Assembly: GCA_027451745.1 (NCBI GenBank)
Contig: DAIDIP010000015.1
Location: 1-64,000 of the forward strand
Reading direction: 5' to 3'
DNA from: Candidatus Melainabacteria bacterium
Lineage (GTDB): Bacteria; Cyanobacteriota; Vampirovibrionia; Obscuribacterales; Obscuribacteraceae
Length of the DNA stretch: 64,000 nt
The notes beneath the pieces were generated by a model, which did not search any database, was not told where the DNA came from, and was given only the letters and a program-made list of their open reading frames with translations. Position 1 is the stretch's first letter. Each line of letters starts with the position of its first letter. Below, in pieces: positions 50,406 to 60,357 of the stretch. The translations under genes were made by a program, and so were the position numbers.

Positions 50406-51000
50406 TGTTCGGACCAATATCGGTGCCTTCGAGTTCGCTTTCTGGAATTTTTTGGGGACTAGGGCTGATGATTGTTTGTTCGGTTGTAGGTGCATATGTG
50501 TTGGTATTTCTGGACAAAGCTGGATCTAGATCATTATCTTTGCCAACGAACATTGGTATGCCAAGATTGTCTAAGACATGCCATAATGTTTTTCCCACTT
50601 TGTTTGGTAGCGGTTTTGTGCTTTTGGATTTAATTTTTTGAGTGGCTAGTGGGGCTGAGCACTCAAAGAATGATTCAACGGAGCCAGCAGCTGATGGAGC
50701 TTCCGCACCGTTTTTTGACTTGGTCGTGGTTGGCTGGCTTTGTGTGCTTGTGCTGTGAATTGGAAGCGCGGAAGAAGGTGGATTACCTAAAGCATTGCCT
50801 TGAAGAGGAAGAGGTGGAGTAACGAAGTTGGCTGGATTAGTATCTCCTATAGAAGGTGTGAAAAAAGTTTGGTTTGTGCTGCGTGGTAATCCTGCAGGAG
50901 AGACGATTTGTGTAGTGCCAGCAAGGGCGGGGCTCACTACAGTTTGTATAAAGAGAATGAAAAAGAAGAGTAAATTTATTGACTTTGTATTTATTTTCAT
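50380..51000 (-). CDS. Secreted low-complexity protein within the RND efflux operon
   Basis: A 206-residue protein with a signal peptide (hydrophobic 9-24, cleavage near ALA/G). The mature part is Pro/Ser/Thr/Asn-rich and largely disordered, with two more ordered stretches (about SVESFFECSAPLATQ at 110-125, and NKVGKTLWHVLDNLGIPMFVG at 136-155, given in part). Family not recognised. The start codon follows the adaptor stop almost directly (TAAGTGATG) and its end overlaps the first TolC gene, so it is certainly part of the operon. It may be a periplasmic accessory or metal-handling protein, but there are few Cys/His to support metal binding. Confidence 0.66.
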   Translation of the reverse strand: MKINTKSINLLFFFILFIQTVVSPALAGTTQIVSPAGLPRSTNQTFFTPSIGDTNPANFVTPPLPLQGNALGNPPSSALPIHSTSTQSQPTTTKSKNGAEAPSAAGSVESFFECSAPLATQKIKSKSTKPLPNKVGKTLWHVLDNLGIPMFVGKDNDLDPALSRNTNTYAPTTEQTIISPSPQKIPESELEGTDIGPNNDAKISAP

Positions 51001-51003
51001 CAC

Positions 51004-52281
51004 TTAGTCACCTTTATCTTCAACTACTTTCATAGCCGTGCCTAACAAAGCGGTGCTACCTTGAGTTACGACACGTTGTCCTAACTGTAAGCCACTTTTT
51101 ACTTCAATATCTTGAGTGTCTCCAACTCCTGTTTCGACTTCTTGTTGCAAGTAAACTCTGTTGCCTTGGTCTATATAAACCAAGTTTTTATCACCTTTCT
51201 GGACTATTGCTGAGCGAGGGATTAACATGACTTGCACTTGTCCAACGTTGATTTTTATTCTGGCAAACATTCCAGGCTTTAGCAGCAGATCACAATTACT
51301 AACATTGGCTCTTACAGGCAAAGTACGCGTTGAAGCATTTATAGAATCACCAACCCAAATGATTTGAGCTTCAAATTTGTGATTGGGGAGGCTATCAATA
51401 CAAACGTGGGCTTCTTGATCCTTTTTGACATCATTGATGTCTTTTTCGAAAACATCAGCAAGGAGCCATACTTGAGATAGATCAGTTAAAGTAAAAAGTG
51501 GTTTAGTGCCGTCATTTAATTCGCCGGGATTAATATTTCGTTCAATAACAAGACCACTTTCTGGAGCTCGAATCACAATCAGCGGATCAGTCTTTTTAGT
51601 GGCTAATACTTTGGCGGCAGAATCAGCTGTTGCTCCCAACAATTTCAAACGTTCTTGTGCTGTAGTAACTATGGTATCTAGTTTTGTTTTAAGCGCTGCG
51701 AGATTGGCGGTATCCTTTTCTAGTTGATTTTCGGCTGATTGTAAGTCTGCTTTAGCTGAAACTTGTTCGGCAAATAGTTTTGATTCTCGCTCAAATGTGA
51801 TACGAGAAAGCTTGAGTTGCACTTCTTGTTGTTTAATGTCGGCTTTTGCCTGTAAGGCATTCTGTAATAAATCAGACTGAATTTGTCCTACTGCATCTGA
51901 TTTGATAATGGACATAATGTCGCCAGGTTGGACAAAATCTCCTAGTTTTGCCTTTACTTCTGTGGCGCGTCCAGGAGATGGAGTAGAAACTAATCGAGAA
52001 AGTTCAGCATTTGGTGCGACACGGCCAGTGGCCTCGACAATTTTTTTGATGAAACCGTTTCGCACTTCAATAGTTTGTAATCCTATCTCTTTTTCTTGGT
52101 CTTCACTAAGAACGACTGTAGTGGACGAGTCTTTGCTGTCGCTTGAAGAAGTTGTATTTATTTCCGGGTTATTTTTTGTCGAAATTTTTTCTTCTTTGGA
52201 GCTGGGCGAGCAGCCAAGCAAACTGCAAATAATTACAACAGTGGCAAGCGGTTGAAAGATAGAATTTGATTTTAGATTCAC
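51004..52281 (-). CDS. RND efflux periplasmic adaptor (CzcB/CusB-like lipoprotein)
   Basis: A 425-residue membrane-fusion protein that links an RND pump to TolC. It starts with a lipoprotein signal (LLGC, lipidated Cys24). It then has a biotinyl-lipoyl-like domain (GRVAPNAELSRLVSTPSPG), a coiled-coil hairpin (about 130-215, QSDLLQNALQAKADIKQQEV), and beta-barrel and membrane-proximal domains (LTDLSQVWLLADVFEKDINDV), with the final GLQLGQRVVTQGS. The start overlaps the end of the pump gene (ATGA), so the two are coupled. Substrate is a heavy metal by family, not proven. Confidence 0.92.
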   Translation of the reverse strand: MNLKSNSIFQPLATVVIICSLLGCSPSSKEEKISTKNNPEINTTSSSDSKDSSTTVVLSEDQEKEIGLQTIEVRNGFIKKIVEATGRVAPNAELSRLVSTPSPGRATEVKAKLGDFVQPGDIMSIIKSDAVGQIQSDLLQNALQAKADIKQQEVQLKLSRITFERESKLFAEQVSAKADLQSAENQLEKDTANLAALKTKLDTIVTTAQERLKLLGATADSAAKVLATKKTDPLIVIRAPESGLVIERNINPGELNDGTKPLFTLTDLSQVWLLADVFEKDINDVKKDQEAHVCIDSLPNHKFEAQIIWVGDSINASTRTLPVRANVSNCDLLLKPGMFARIKINVGQVQVMLIPRSAIVQKGDKNLVYIDQGNRVYLQQEVETGVGDTQDIEVKSGLQLGQRVVTQGSTALLGTAMKVVEDKGD

Positions 52282-55200
52282 GAGCTGATCCTTTTTGAAT
52301 TGTTTTCAATTAACGTGTAGATAGCAGGAAGGACAACAAGAGTAAGCGCTGTGGCAGAGAGTAGCCCACCAATAATGACGATAGCAAAGGGCTTTTGACT
52401 TTGGGCACCTATACCATTTGATAAAGCTGCAGGCAGAAGTCCCAACATTGCTACGGTTGCTGTCATTAAAACTGGACGCATTCGATCAAGAGCTCCTTGA
52501 TGAGCTGCCTCAAAGACTGAAAGATTTTCAGTTTTTCTTAGTTGATTTATATGACTGATCAAAATGACACCATTTTGAACAGCTACTCCTGATAGCGCAA
52601 TAAAACCTACGGCTGCAGAAACACTAAAATATGTTTTGCTCAGCAATAGCGCTGAAACGCCACCCAACCCTGCTAAAGGTACCCCACACATTATTAAAAG
52701 CGCATTTTTATGAGAACCAAACGCTGCTAGTAGTATTAAATAGATAAGAAGCAAGGTGCAGGGCACGATTAGCATTAAACGTTGATTGGCTTCTTCAAGA
52801 AATTGAGATTGTCCTGCCCATACCATTTTGTAGCCTTCTGGGATTTTTACTTGTTGAGCAATTTTTCTTTTTGCTTCACGTACAGCTGAACCTAGATCTC
52901 TGCCACGCAAATTAATGCGCACGTACATTACGCGGGAATTTCTTTCACGGGTAATAAAGGCTGGACCATAGCCATATTTAATTGAGGACATTTGCGATAA
53001 AGGTACTGGACCAATTGGTCCAGGCGGATCAATGAGTATATTATCGAGAGCGTGTTCTGTATTTCGGTATTCTTTAGCGAAGCGAACCAAAACAGGGAAG
53101 CGTTTTTCACCGTCTATTAATCTTGTTGCCACTTTTCCGCCAATAGCGGTGTCGACTAGATTCTTCATGTCTGAAACGTTTACCCCATAGCGACTCGCTT
53201 GATCGCGATCGATATTAATCAAGTATTCAGGCTGTCCCATTTGTTGATTGTTTATGACATCTACTAATCCAGGAACACGGCTAACAACATCGGCAATTTG
53301 ATCGCCAAGTGTTTGAAGAACAGCTACATCTGGACCATATATTTTGATAGCCAGAGTTCCCTTGGCTCCAGCGATAGCTTCATCTACGTTGTCTTGGATG
53401 TATTGTGAAAAATAAAAGAGTACATTTGATACCACAGATAACTTTTTATTGATGGCTTTAATTAATTCGGCTTTGTTTTGATGAAATTCTGGACGCCATT
53501 GATTCGCGGGTTTAATATCAAGAAATAATTCTATATTGCTAAATAAGTTGGGGTCCGTTCCGTCGTCTGGACAGCCTGTCTGACTCGTAACATTATTAAT
53601 TTCCGGAAAAGAACCAATTATCATTCTTAAACGTTTAGCTATTTTTACTGCTTGCTCCAAAGAAATAGAGGTGGGGAGAACAGTGGCGCGAATCCAGATG
53701 TTCCCTTCATCTAGGGCAGGCAAAAATTCAGATCCGACATTTGCTGCAAGAAAAGCAGTTAACACTAAAGATAGAAGCGCTCCGGCTATTACTAGTTTTG
53801 TATTTCTGAGTGACCAGGACAAGATCGGTTTATAGATTGAATAAGCAAATTGGATAATTGGACTGACACGATGAGAAAGTTTGCGGCGAACCAAAAAGAT
53901 ACCTATTAGAGTTGGAATAATAAATAATGCTGAAATGATTGCCCCGAGTAAATTGAAATTCATAGTAAAAACTAGAGGGCGAAATAACTTTCCAGCTACT
54001 CCTTCAAAACTAAATATTGGTAAAAATGCCGCCATAATAATAGTAACGGAGAATAAAATTGGTGATCCAACTTGCTGAGCACATTTGAGGACTAACTCTT
54101 TGCGTTCTGCAATAGTGGCATTGGCAGGAAGGACACAGAGTCGGCTAAAAGCATTTTCCACCATAACTACTGCACCATCAACAATGATGCCAAAATCGAT
54201 GGCGCCTAAACTCAGCAGATTGGCAGCAATATGGAAAGTACTGAGCAGCATAAAAGCAAGGCAAAGAGATAGCGGGATGGTTACCGAGGCTATTAGACCG
54301 CTTGTTAAATCAAACAGGAAAAAAATCAAAAGAATGACTACCAGCAAAATCCCGTCTAAAACATTATGAAACACTGTTTCTAGTGTATGGTTTACAAGTT
54401 CTTGGCGATCATACAATTTGACTAACTTGATATCATCGGGCAAAGAATCTCTAATATCTGGCAGCTTTTTGTACAAGCGTTCTATGACTTTGGAAGCATT
54501 GGCACCACGTCGCATTAGAACAATACCTTCTAAAGCGTCATCATCATCGTTCTTGCCGAATTGTCCTAAGCGGATTCCTGGACCAATGTTAACCGTAGCG
54601 ATGTCTTTAATTCTTACAGGAGTACCGTCAGCAGTGCTTGAAACCACAACTCTTTCTATATCATCCACATTAGTAAGTAAACCAATGCCACGTATAACGT
54701 AAGCCCTGCCGTTATTCTCTATATAGTTACCACCTGTAGTGGCATTAGAGTTCTGTATGGCTTGGAAAACTTGCGTTAAGGGAATTCCAAATGAGACCAA
54801 TTTGTTAGCATCTATATTTACCTGAAAAGTTTTGCTTGGACCACCAAAACCAATTACATCAATAACACCGGGAATTTGCTTAAACGTTCTTTCTAACTGC
54901 CAATTCTGGATAGACTTCCGAGTCATTGGTGAAAAGTATTTAGATTCAAGAGTGTAGCGATAAATTTCGCCAATACCGCCAGAATCTGGATCTAATGAAG
55001 GACTGGCATAGTCGGGTAGGTCCGCTTGAGCTATTCTTTCTAAAACTTGTTGTCTATTCTGTAGCTGATTAGAGTCGTCCTCGAAAACTATGGTAATTAC
55101 AGAAAGACCAAGAATAGAAATCGAGCGCATCCCTGTTTCTTTAGGGATAGCATTTAATTCTTTTTCTAGAGGTATAGTAATTAATCGTTCGACGTCCTCT

Positions 55201-55385
55201 GATCCTTTGCCAGGGGCCAAAGTAATTATTCTTACTGTCGGAGCAGTAAATTCGGGATAGGCTTCAGTATCTAGATTGGCATGGGCCCAAATACCACCAG
55301 CAATTATTATTATGATTGCAAGAATGCTCAACCACCTACGACGATAGAATAGTTCGATAGCATCATTTAGTAATCTGGTAAACAT
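52278..55385 (-). CDS. RND efflux pump of the heavy-metal (HME, CzcA/CusA) family
   Basis: A 1035-residue inner-membrane pump that exports substrates from the periplasm or cytoplasm through a TolC channel, driven by protons. Twelve membrane helices and two large periplasmic loops. HME signatures are clear: PEFTAPTVRIITLAPG near the start, and in the fourth helix the acidic triad Asp397, Asp403 and Glu410 (AIDFGIIVDGAVVMVEN), as in CzcA, suggesting Zn/Co/Cd rather than CusA-type Cu/Ag. The ATG at 55385 begins the standard MFTRLL; a start 36 nt earlier is less likely. First gene of the minus-strand operon; divergent from a second pump set. Confidence 0.92.
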   Translation of the reverse strand: MFTRLLNDAIELFYRRRWLSILAIIIIIAGGIWAHANLDTEAYPEFTAPTVRIITLAPGKGSEDVERLITIPLEKELNAIPKETGMRSISILGLSVITIVFEDDSNQLQNRQQVLERIAQADLPDYASPSLDPDSGGIGEIYRYTLESKYFSPMTRKSIQNWQLERTFKQIPGVIDVIGFGGPSKTFQVNIDANKLVSFGIPLTQVFQAIQNSNATTGGNYIENNGRAYVIRGIGLLTNVDDIERVVVSSTADGTPVRIKDIATVNIGPGIRLGQFGKNDDDDALEGIVLMRRGANASKVIERLYKKLPDIRDSLPDDIKLVKLYDRQELVNHTLETVFHNVLDGILLVVILLIFFLFDLTSGLIASVTIPLSLCLAFMLLSTFHIAANLLSLGAIDFGIIVDGAVVMVENAFSRLCVLPANATIAERKELVLKCAQQVGSPILFSVTIIMAAFLPIFSFEGVAGKLFRPLVFTMNFNLLGAIISALFIIPTLIGIFLVRRKLSHRVSPIIQFAYSIYKPILSWSLRNTKLVIAGALLSLVLTAFLAANVGSEFLPALDEGNIWIRATVLPTSISLEQAVKIAKRLRMIIGSFPEINNVTSQTGCPDDGTDPNLFSNIELFLDIKPANQWRPEFHQNKAELIKAINKKLSVVSNVLFYFSQYIQDNVDEAIAGAKGTLAIKIYGPDVAVLQTLGDQIADVVSRVPGLVDVINNQQMGQPEYLINIDRDQASRYGVNVSDMKNLVDTAIGGKVATRLIDGEKRFPVLVRFAKEYRNTEHALDNILIDPPGPIGPVPLSQMSSIKYGYGPAFITRERNSRVMYVRINLRGRDLGSAVREAKRKIAQQVKIPEGYKMVWAGQSQFLEEANQRLMLIVPCTLLLIYLILLAAFGSHKNALLIMCGVPLAGLGGVSALLLSKTYFSVSAAVGFIALSGVAVQNGVILISHINQLRKTENLSVFEAAHQGALDRMRPVLMTATVAMLGLLPAALSNGIGAQSQKPFAIVIIGGLLSATALTLVVLPAIYTLIENNSKRISS

Positions 55386-55813
55386 TGAGATGGGTATCCA
55401 GTGGAAGTAAAGGAGAAGCAAGCTACCAGTTGTGGCTGCTATATCAAATCGTTTAAATGTGTATATAGTAGCTACAGTAGCTCATTCTCATAAGCTTGAC
55501 AGGGAAGATGTTCTCTTGCATTGAGTCATTTTCATATGACTAATAAAGTGTCAGATCTGTTTTGTGTCTATTAAACTAGCTTTGTGGAGATTTTGTGAAT
55601 TTGACGGAAGAATTTTCTCAATTAGCAGAATTTTTGTAAGACTTGGTATAGTTGGGCCGGTAAAGAATTTTTGCGTAGAATTGCTTCTTAAGTTATCAGC
55701 TTGAGGTTGATCTTTTCTTGTGTATGTGGCACCTTGATAATAGAAGGGCTTATCTTTGTGGAAGAGGATTGAAAAATTTAGATGATGACGATAAGGCGGA
55801 CTACTTAAGACCA
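55386..55813. other. Divergent promoter region between two efflux operons
   Basis: A 428-bp AT-rich gap between divergently oriented RND operons. It contains small inverted repeats, such as AGTCAT-x6-ATGACT near 55523-55541 and GTAGCTAC near 55468. Either could be an operator for a metal-responsive regulator, but no regulator gene is nearby. Short ORFs on both strands look non-coding. Confidence 0.45.
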
Positions 55814-57127
55814 ATGAACATATTTCGTCAATATATATTTTTAGTATTTATAGTACTCTTGCCAAGTTTTTCTTTGTCAGGCTGTGACAAGACTCAAAAA
55901 ACTGTTGACAATACCCTGCGCATTAAGCAGCTTAGAGCAGCTGATCCAGGTGACAATATTGTTCAAATTAGCCCAGAGGCAGCAACCGCCATAAGTTTAA
56001 CTTGTGACAAAGCCGACATACGCACTGTTGATTTTACTGTTAAGACTACCGGTGAAGTTTTGGCTAATGCTAATTTAACTACACATGTTAATTCGCCTGT
56101 TACAGGACGAATAACTGAAGTTATGGCGGCGGTTGGTGAGCATGTGGTGGTTGGTCAGAAATTGTTGATGATTAGAAGTCAGGATATTGAACAAGCAGAG
56201 TCGGACTTATTACAAAGCCAAGCTCAAGTGAGGGCAGACTTAAAGCGTGATTTACTAGAAATTGACTCTGATATAGAACAAGGGCAAGCACAAATAAGAT
56301 TTTCACAAAGTACTTATTTGCGAGTCAAAGGCTTGCTTGAAGAAAAGATTGCTTCTCGTGCTGATTTTGAAGCTGCCCGCACTCAGTATGAAAAAGATCG
56401 CATAACTCTTGATGCTTTAAATACTAAAAGGCAAGCAACTGTTAGTTTGTCTGCTGAAAGAATGAGACTGCTTACTGAGCCGATTAAACAAAAACTGAGA
56501 TTATTTGGGGTTGCCGAAGACGATGTAAGCAGAATCATGAAGAGTGGGGAAATAGAACCAATAGTTCCTGTAGTTTCTCCTGAATCAGGGTTAGTTGTTG
56601 AGCGATTGGTTAATGTTGGCGAGTTGGTTGATCCGAGTAAATCACTTTTTACCATTGCTGATTTTCACAATGTTTGGTTAAAGGCAGATGTTTATGAGAA
56701 AGACGTATCTAAGGTAACCGAAGGACAACCAATTCAATTGACACTAGAAAGTTTTCCCGGAGAGACATTTTTAGGAAAATTGAATTATGTTGCTGATTCA
56801 ATTAACTCAGACACTAGAACTTTATCGGTTAGGGCAGAGGTGGCTAATCCTGGTCTCAAACTGAAACCGAAAATGTTTGCAAAAATGACTATTCTGGTGG
56901 GTGCCCAGCAAGTTTTGACAGTGCCAAAAGAAGCAGTACAAGATACTGATACATGTAAAGTAGTCTATATTCCCGAGGGTGATAATTGTTTTCGGGAACA
57001 AAAGGTTGAGTTGGGCGGAGAAACTGGAAAATATTTTGAAGTGTTGAAGGGGCTTCATCCTGGTGAAACTGTTGTAACTAAGGGTAGTTTTGATCTGCGT
57101 TCAGAAGCGCTTAAAGAGTCTGAATAA
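55814..57127 (+). CDS. RND efflux periplasmic adaptor (second set)
   Basis: A 437-residue membrane-fusion protein with a lipoprotein signal (lipobox LSGC, Cys23). Domain order as in the first adaptor: N-terminal strand (TTHVNSPVTGRITEVMAAVGEHV, a lipoyl-like half motif), a long coiled-coil hairpin (about 140-230), then LFTIADFHNVWLKADVYEKDV, TRTLSVRAEV and GLHPGETVVTKGSF. I chose the ATG at 55814; the upstream in-frame GTG adds a non-signal-like stretch. Its TAA shares a base with the ATG of the pump gene, so the two are coupled. Confidence 0.91.
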   Translation: MNIFRQYIFLVFIVLLPSFSLSGCDKTQKTVDNTLRIKQLRAADPGDNIVQISPEAATAISLTCDKADIRTVDFTVKTTGEVLANANLTTHVNSPVTGRITEVMAAVGEHVVVGQKLLMIRSQDIEQAESDLLQSQAQVRADLKRDLLEIDSDIEQGQAQIRFSQSTYLRVKGLLEEKIASRADFEAARTQYEKDRITLDALNTKRQATVSLSAERMRLLTEPIKQKLRLFGVAEDDVSRIMKSGEIEPIVPVVSPESGLVVERLVNVGELVDPSKSLFTIADFHNVWLKADVYEKDVSKVTEGQPIQLTLESFPGETFLGKLNYVADSINSDTRTLSVRAEVANPGLKLKPKMFAKMTILVGAQQVLTVPKEAVQDTDTCKVVYIPEGDNCFREQKVELGGETGKYFEVLKGLHPGETVVTKGSFDLRSEALKESE

Positions 57128-60100
57128 TGATTTTGAAATTGTTGCAAAATCGTGGCATTGTGGTTGGCTTTGTGCTTGTGCTGCTGTGTGCTGGTTTCTA
57201 TGCGCATGAGAAACTGCCTCTGGAGGCCTATCCAGATGTAGCAAATATGCAAGTGCGTGTGATAACTCAGATACCAGGTAAAGCCGCTGAGGAAGTGGAA
57301 CGTTTAGTAACAATACCATTAGAAAAAGAACTAAATGGTATTCCTCATGCCGACCCACCGAGATCTGTTTCAATTTTTGGTCTTTCAGTGATCACGGTTA
57401 CTTTTGATGATGGCGTACCCTCTTATGTTGCTAGACAGCAGGTGTTAGAGAAAATCAATCAGGCTGGTATACCAAGTAACGTTCAACCTCAACTCGATCC
57501 AGATTCCAGTCCGGTAGGTGAAATATATCGCTATACCGTAGAGGGTAAGGAATGGTCTCCAGCTGCGCGAAAAGAGTGGCAGGATTGGTATTTGGTGCGC
57601 AAATTCAAGTCTGTGCAAGGTGTTGTGGATGTGACCGGTTTTGGTGGTCCAACAAAAGCATATTTAGTTGAAATTGATCCAGATAGATTGCGAGCTTTGA
57701 ACCTTTCTCAAGCTCAAGTAATGAATGCCATTGCAAATTCAAATGGTTCCACAGGCGGTAGTTATATAGTTCAGAATGGACAAGACTATATGGTGAGAGG
57801 TCTTGGACTTTTGCATTCAATGGACGATATTGGCAATGTAGTTATTTCGTCGACTCCTCAGGGCATACCAATCTTAGTTAAAGACGTGGCCAAAGTACGT
57901 GTTGGTGAGCGAGTACGTTTGGGGCAGGTGGGTAAAAATGAAGACGATGATTCTGTAGAGGGCATCGTTTTAATGCGTAGAGGAGAGAATCCGTCTACAG
58001 CTGTTGATAATTTACAAGAAGCCTGGAAGGACATACAAAAGGGACTGCCTCCTGGTATGCAATTAGTGCCACTATACGACAGGCTCGCGCTTGTTCGGAA
58101 AACTTCAGAAACAATATCACATAATGTTGCTGAGGGGATATTCCTCGTTGTAGTAATCTTGGTGTTGTATCTGTTTCAGATCCGCAGTGCTCTAATTGCT
58201 GCTGCTGCTATACCTTTAGCTTTAGCAACAGCTATGGTGCTTCTGAATATATTTCATATGCCGGCAAATTTACTTTCTCTTGGCGCTATTGATTTCGGTA
58301 TTATTGTTGATGCTTCTATTATCATGGTTGAAAATATTATTCGGCATTTAGCCTATCTTGAGCAAAAAGGCGTTAAGAGAAAAGACGACGTACTGACGAC
58401 AATTTATAATGCAGCTACAGAAGTAGCTAGACCGATTCTTTTTGCCACGACAATTATTGTTCTTACTTTTTTACCTGTTTTTACCTTTGAAAAAGTGGAA
58501 GGTAAACTGTTTCGCCCTTTAGCGTATATCATGAATTTTCACTTGTTGGGTGGTGTGGTGGCAGCAATGTTTGTGGTTCCAATACTATGTTATATAGTAT
58601 TTAGTCGCAAACTGCCTTCTGATAGAGAAAGTCCTATTATGCATAGGGCCGTTGCTCTTTATAAACCGTTGCTTAGCTGGTCAATAAATAATAGGGTAAA
58701 GGTAGCTATCATAGGGCTAGCAGCAATTTTGTTTTCTATTTTTGGCTTTTGCATTATGGGTGCAGAATTTTTGCCTGAACTTGAAGAAGGCAATATCTGG
58801 TTGAGAGTAACAATATTGCCAACTAGTGTCTCTCTGGATCAGTCCGTAAGTTTGGCAAAAGATATTCGAAAAACTCTGCGCAGCTATTCTGAGGTAACGA
58901 ATGTAGTTAGCCAGGTAGGTACTCCAGATGATGGGACCGATCCAAATAACTATAGCAATATCGAATTTTTTGTTGACCTAAAACCACAAAACGAATGGGA
59001 ATCTAAGTACAAAACCAAGCAAGATTTAGTCAATGATATGAATGATCGTTTGCTAACGGAGAAGCCAGGTTTGCTCTATAACTTTTCACAATACATCAAA
59101 GATAATATGGATGAAGCTATTGCTGGGGTGAAAGGAGAGTTGGGGATAAAGATTTATGGACCAGATCTGAATATAGACTCCGAATTAGGCAGACAAGTAC
59201 AAAGATTGGTGGAAAAGGTGCCTGGTATGGTTGATGTGGCATGCGACAAAATTCTTGGACAACCGCAATTACTTATTGATATTGATAGAGAAAAAGCAGC
59301 TCGATACGGTGTAAATACATCTGATATTTTGGATATTGTAGAAACTTCAATTGGTGGAAAAGTAATTACAGAATTGATTGATGGGGAAAGGCGTTTTGCA
59401 GTTCTAATACGTTATCAAAAGAACTATCGTGATGAAGTCAGTGAATTGGGAAATATATTAGTATCAACACCCTCAGGTATGCGCATACCGCTTTCGCAGT
59501 TGGCTGATATTAAAGAAGGTCACGGTGCAACAGCAATTTTGCGAGATAAGAATGAACGGCGAGTGGCTATAAAAGCTAATATTCGTGGACGAGATTTAGT
59601 GTCGGCTGTGCATGAAGCTCAGAGCCTGGTAGAGAAGCATGTGAAATTACCCGAAGGTTATCGTATTACGTGGGCAGGTCAGTTTGAACGAGCTCAGCAT
59701 GCATTGGGACGATTGCTTATTATTATTCCGATTACTTTACTTTTGATCTTCGGTTTATTATATATGGCATTTGGTTCAGCCCGAGTAGCATTACTGGTAA
59801 TGCTTACCGTGCCGCTGGCTACTCCTGGGGCAGTACTTGCTTTACTGCTCACACGCACACACTTTAGTATTTCTGCCGGGGTGGGCTTTATCGCTTTATC
59901 AGGTGTGGCTGTGCAAAATGGTGTGATTCTGGTATCGCTAGTCAATCAGCTATTGGCGGAGGGCTTAAGTTTGAAGGACGCCATTGCCCGTAGTGCGTTA
60001 ACTAGAATGAAACCTGCTCTTATGACTACCACTGTTGCTGTTGTAGGCTTGATACCGGCAGCACTTTCTACTGCTATTGGTGCGCAAAGTCAAAGACCAT

Positions 60101-60264
60101 TTGCTATTGTTATTGTTGGTGGTTTGATACCTGGGATATTGCTCTCTTTAATGGTTCTACCAGCCATGTACGAATTTTTTCTTAAAGGTTTTCCAAGACG
60201 TGACTATAAATTCGAAGGTTTCAAAACTGGCACTTTTAATGTATTGAAAAGTCCTGACGAATAA
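57127..60264 (+). CDS. RND efflux pump of the heavy-metal (HME) family (second set)
   Basis: A 1045-residue inner-membrane pump, paralogous to the first. It keeps the HME signatures: EAYPDVANMQVRVITQIPG near the start and the fourth-helix triad Asp389, Asp395 and Glu402 (AIDFGIIVDASIIMVEN). The later EFLPELEEGNIWLRVTILP and LSGVAVQNGVILVS blocks are also typical. Translated with its adaptor through a one-base overlap. No TolC gene follows on this strand; the nearest partner is the converging TolC at 61213-62628. Metal specificity is not inferable from the triad alone. Confidence 0.92.
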   Translation: MILKLLQNRGIVVGFVLVLLCAGFYAHEKLPLEAYPDVANMQVRVITQIPGKAAEEVERLVTIPLEKELNGIPHADPPRSVSIFGLSVITVTFDDGVPSYVARQQVLEKINQAGIPSNVQPQLDPDSSPVGEIYRYTVEGKEWSPAARKEWQDWYLVRKFKSVQGVVDVTGFGGPTKAYLVEIDPDRLRALNLSQAQVMNAIANSNGSTGGSYIVQNGQDYMVRGLGLLHSMDDIGNVVISSTPQGIPILVKDVAKVRVGERVRLGQVGKNEDDDSVEGIVLMRRGENPSTAVDNLQEAWKDIQKGLPPGMQLVPLYDRLALVRKTSETISHNVAEGIFLVVVILVLYLFQIRSALIAAAAIPLALATAMVLLNIFHMPANLLSLGAIDFGIIVDASIIMVENIIRHLAYLEQKGVKRKDDVLTTIYNAATEVARPILFATTIIVLTFLPVFTFEKVEGKLFRPLAYIMNFHLLGGVVAAMFVVPILCYIVFSRKLPSDRESPIMHRAVALYKPLLSWSINNRVKVAIIGLAAILFSIFGFCIMGAEFLPELEEGNIWLRVTILPTSVSLDQSVSLAKDIRKTLRSYSEVTNVVSQVGTPDDGTDPNNYSNIEFFVDLKPQNEWESKYKTKQDLVNDMNDRLLTEKPGLLYNFSQYIKDNMDEAIAGVKGELGIKIYGPDLNIDSELGRQVQRLVEKVPGMVDVACDKILGQPQLLIDIDREKAARYGVNTSDILDIVETSIGGKVITELIDGERRFAVLIRYQKNYRDEVSELGNILVSTPSGMRIPLSQLADIKEGHGATAILRDKNERRVAIKANIRGRDLVSAVHEAQSLVEKHVKLPEGYRITWAGQFERAQHALGRLLIIIPITLLLIFGLLYMAFGSARVALLVMLTVPLATPGAVLALLLTRTHFSISAGVGFIALSGVAVQNGVILVSLVNQLLAEGLSLKDAIARSALTRMKPALMTTTVAVVGLIPAALSTAIGAQSQRPFAIVIVGGLIPGILLSLMVLPAMYEFFLKGFPRRDYKFEGFKTGTFNVLKSPDE

Positions 60265-60357
60265 GAAGGAAGTGCTTTTCTTTTGCGCATTAGCTGTGGC
60301 ATTAACTGTTTCATTGTTATTTTAGTTGGCGTACTGAGTATGCCATCAGTTCAGAAT

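Noticed and set aside
55551-55814. Minus-strand 87-residue ORF in the divergent efflux promoter region
   Set aside because: No ribosome binding site, no recognisable domain, unlikely composition, and it would cover promoter sequence.
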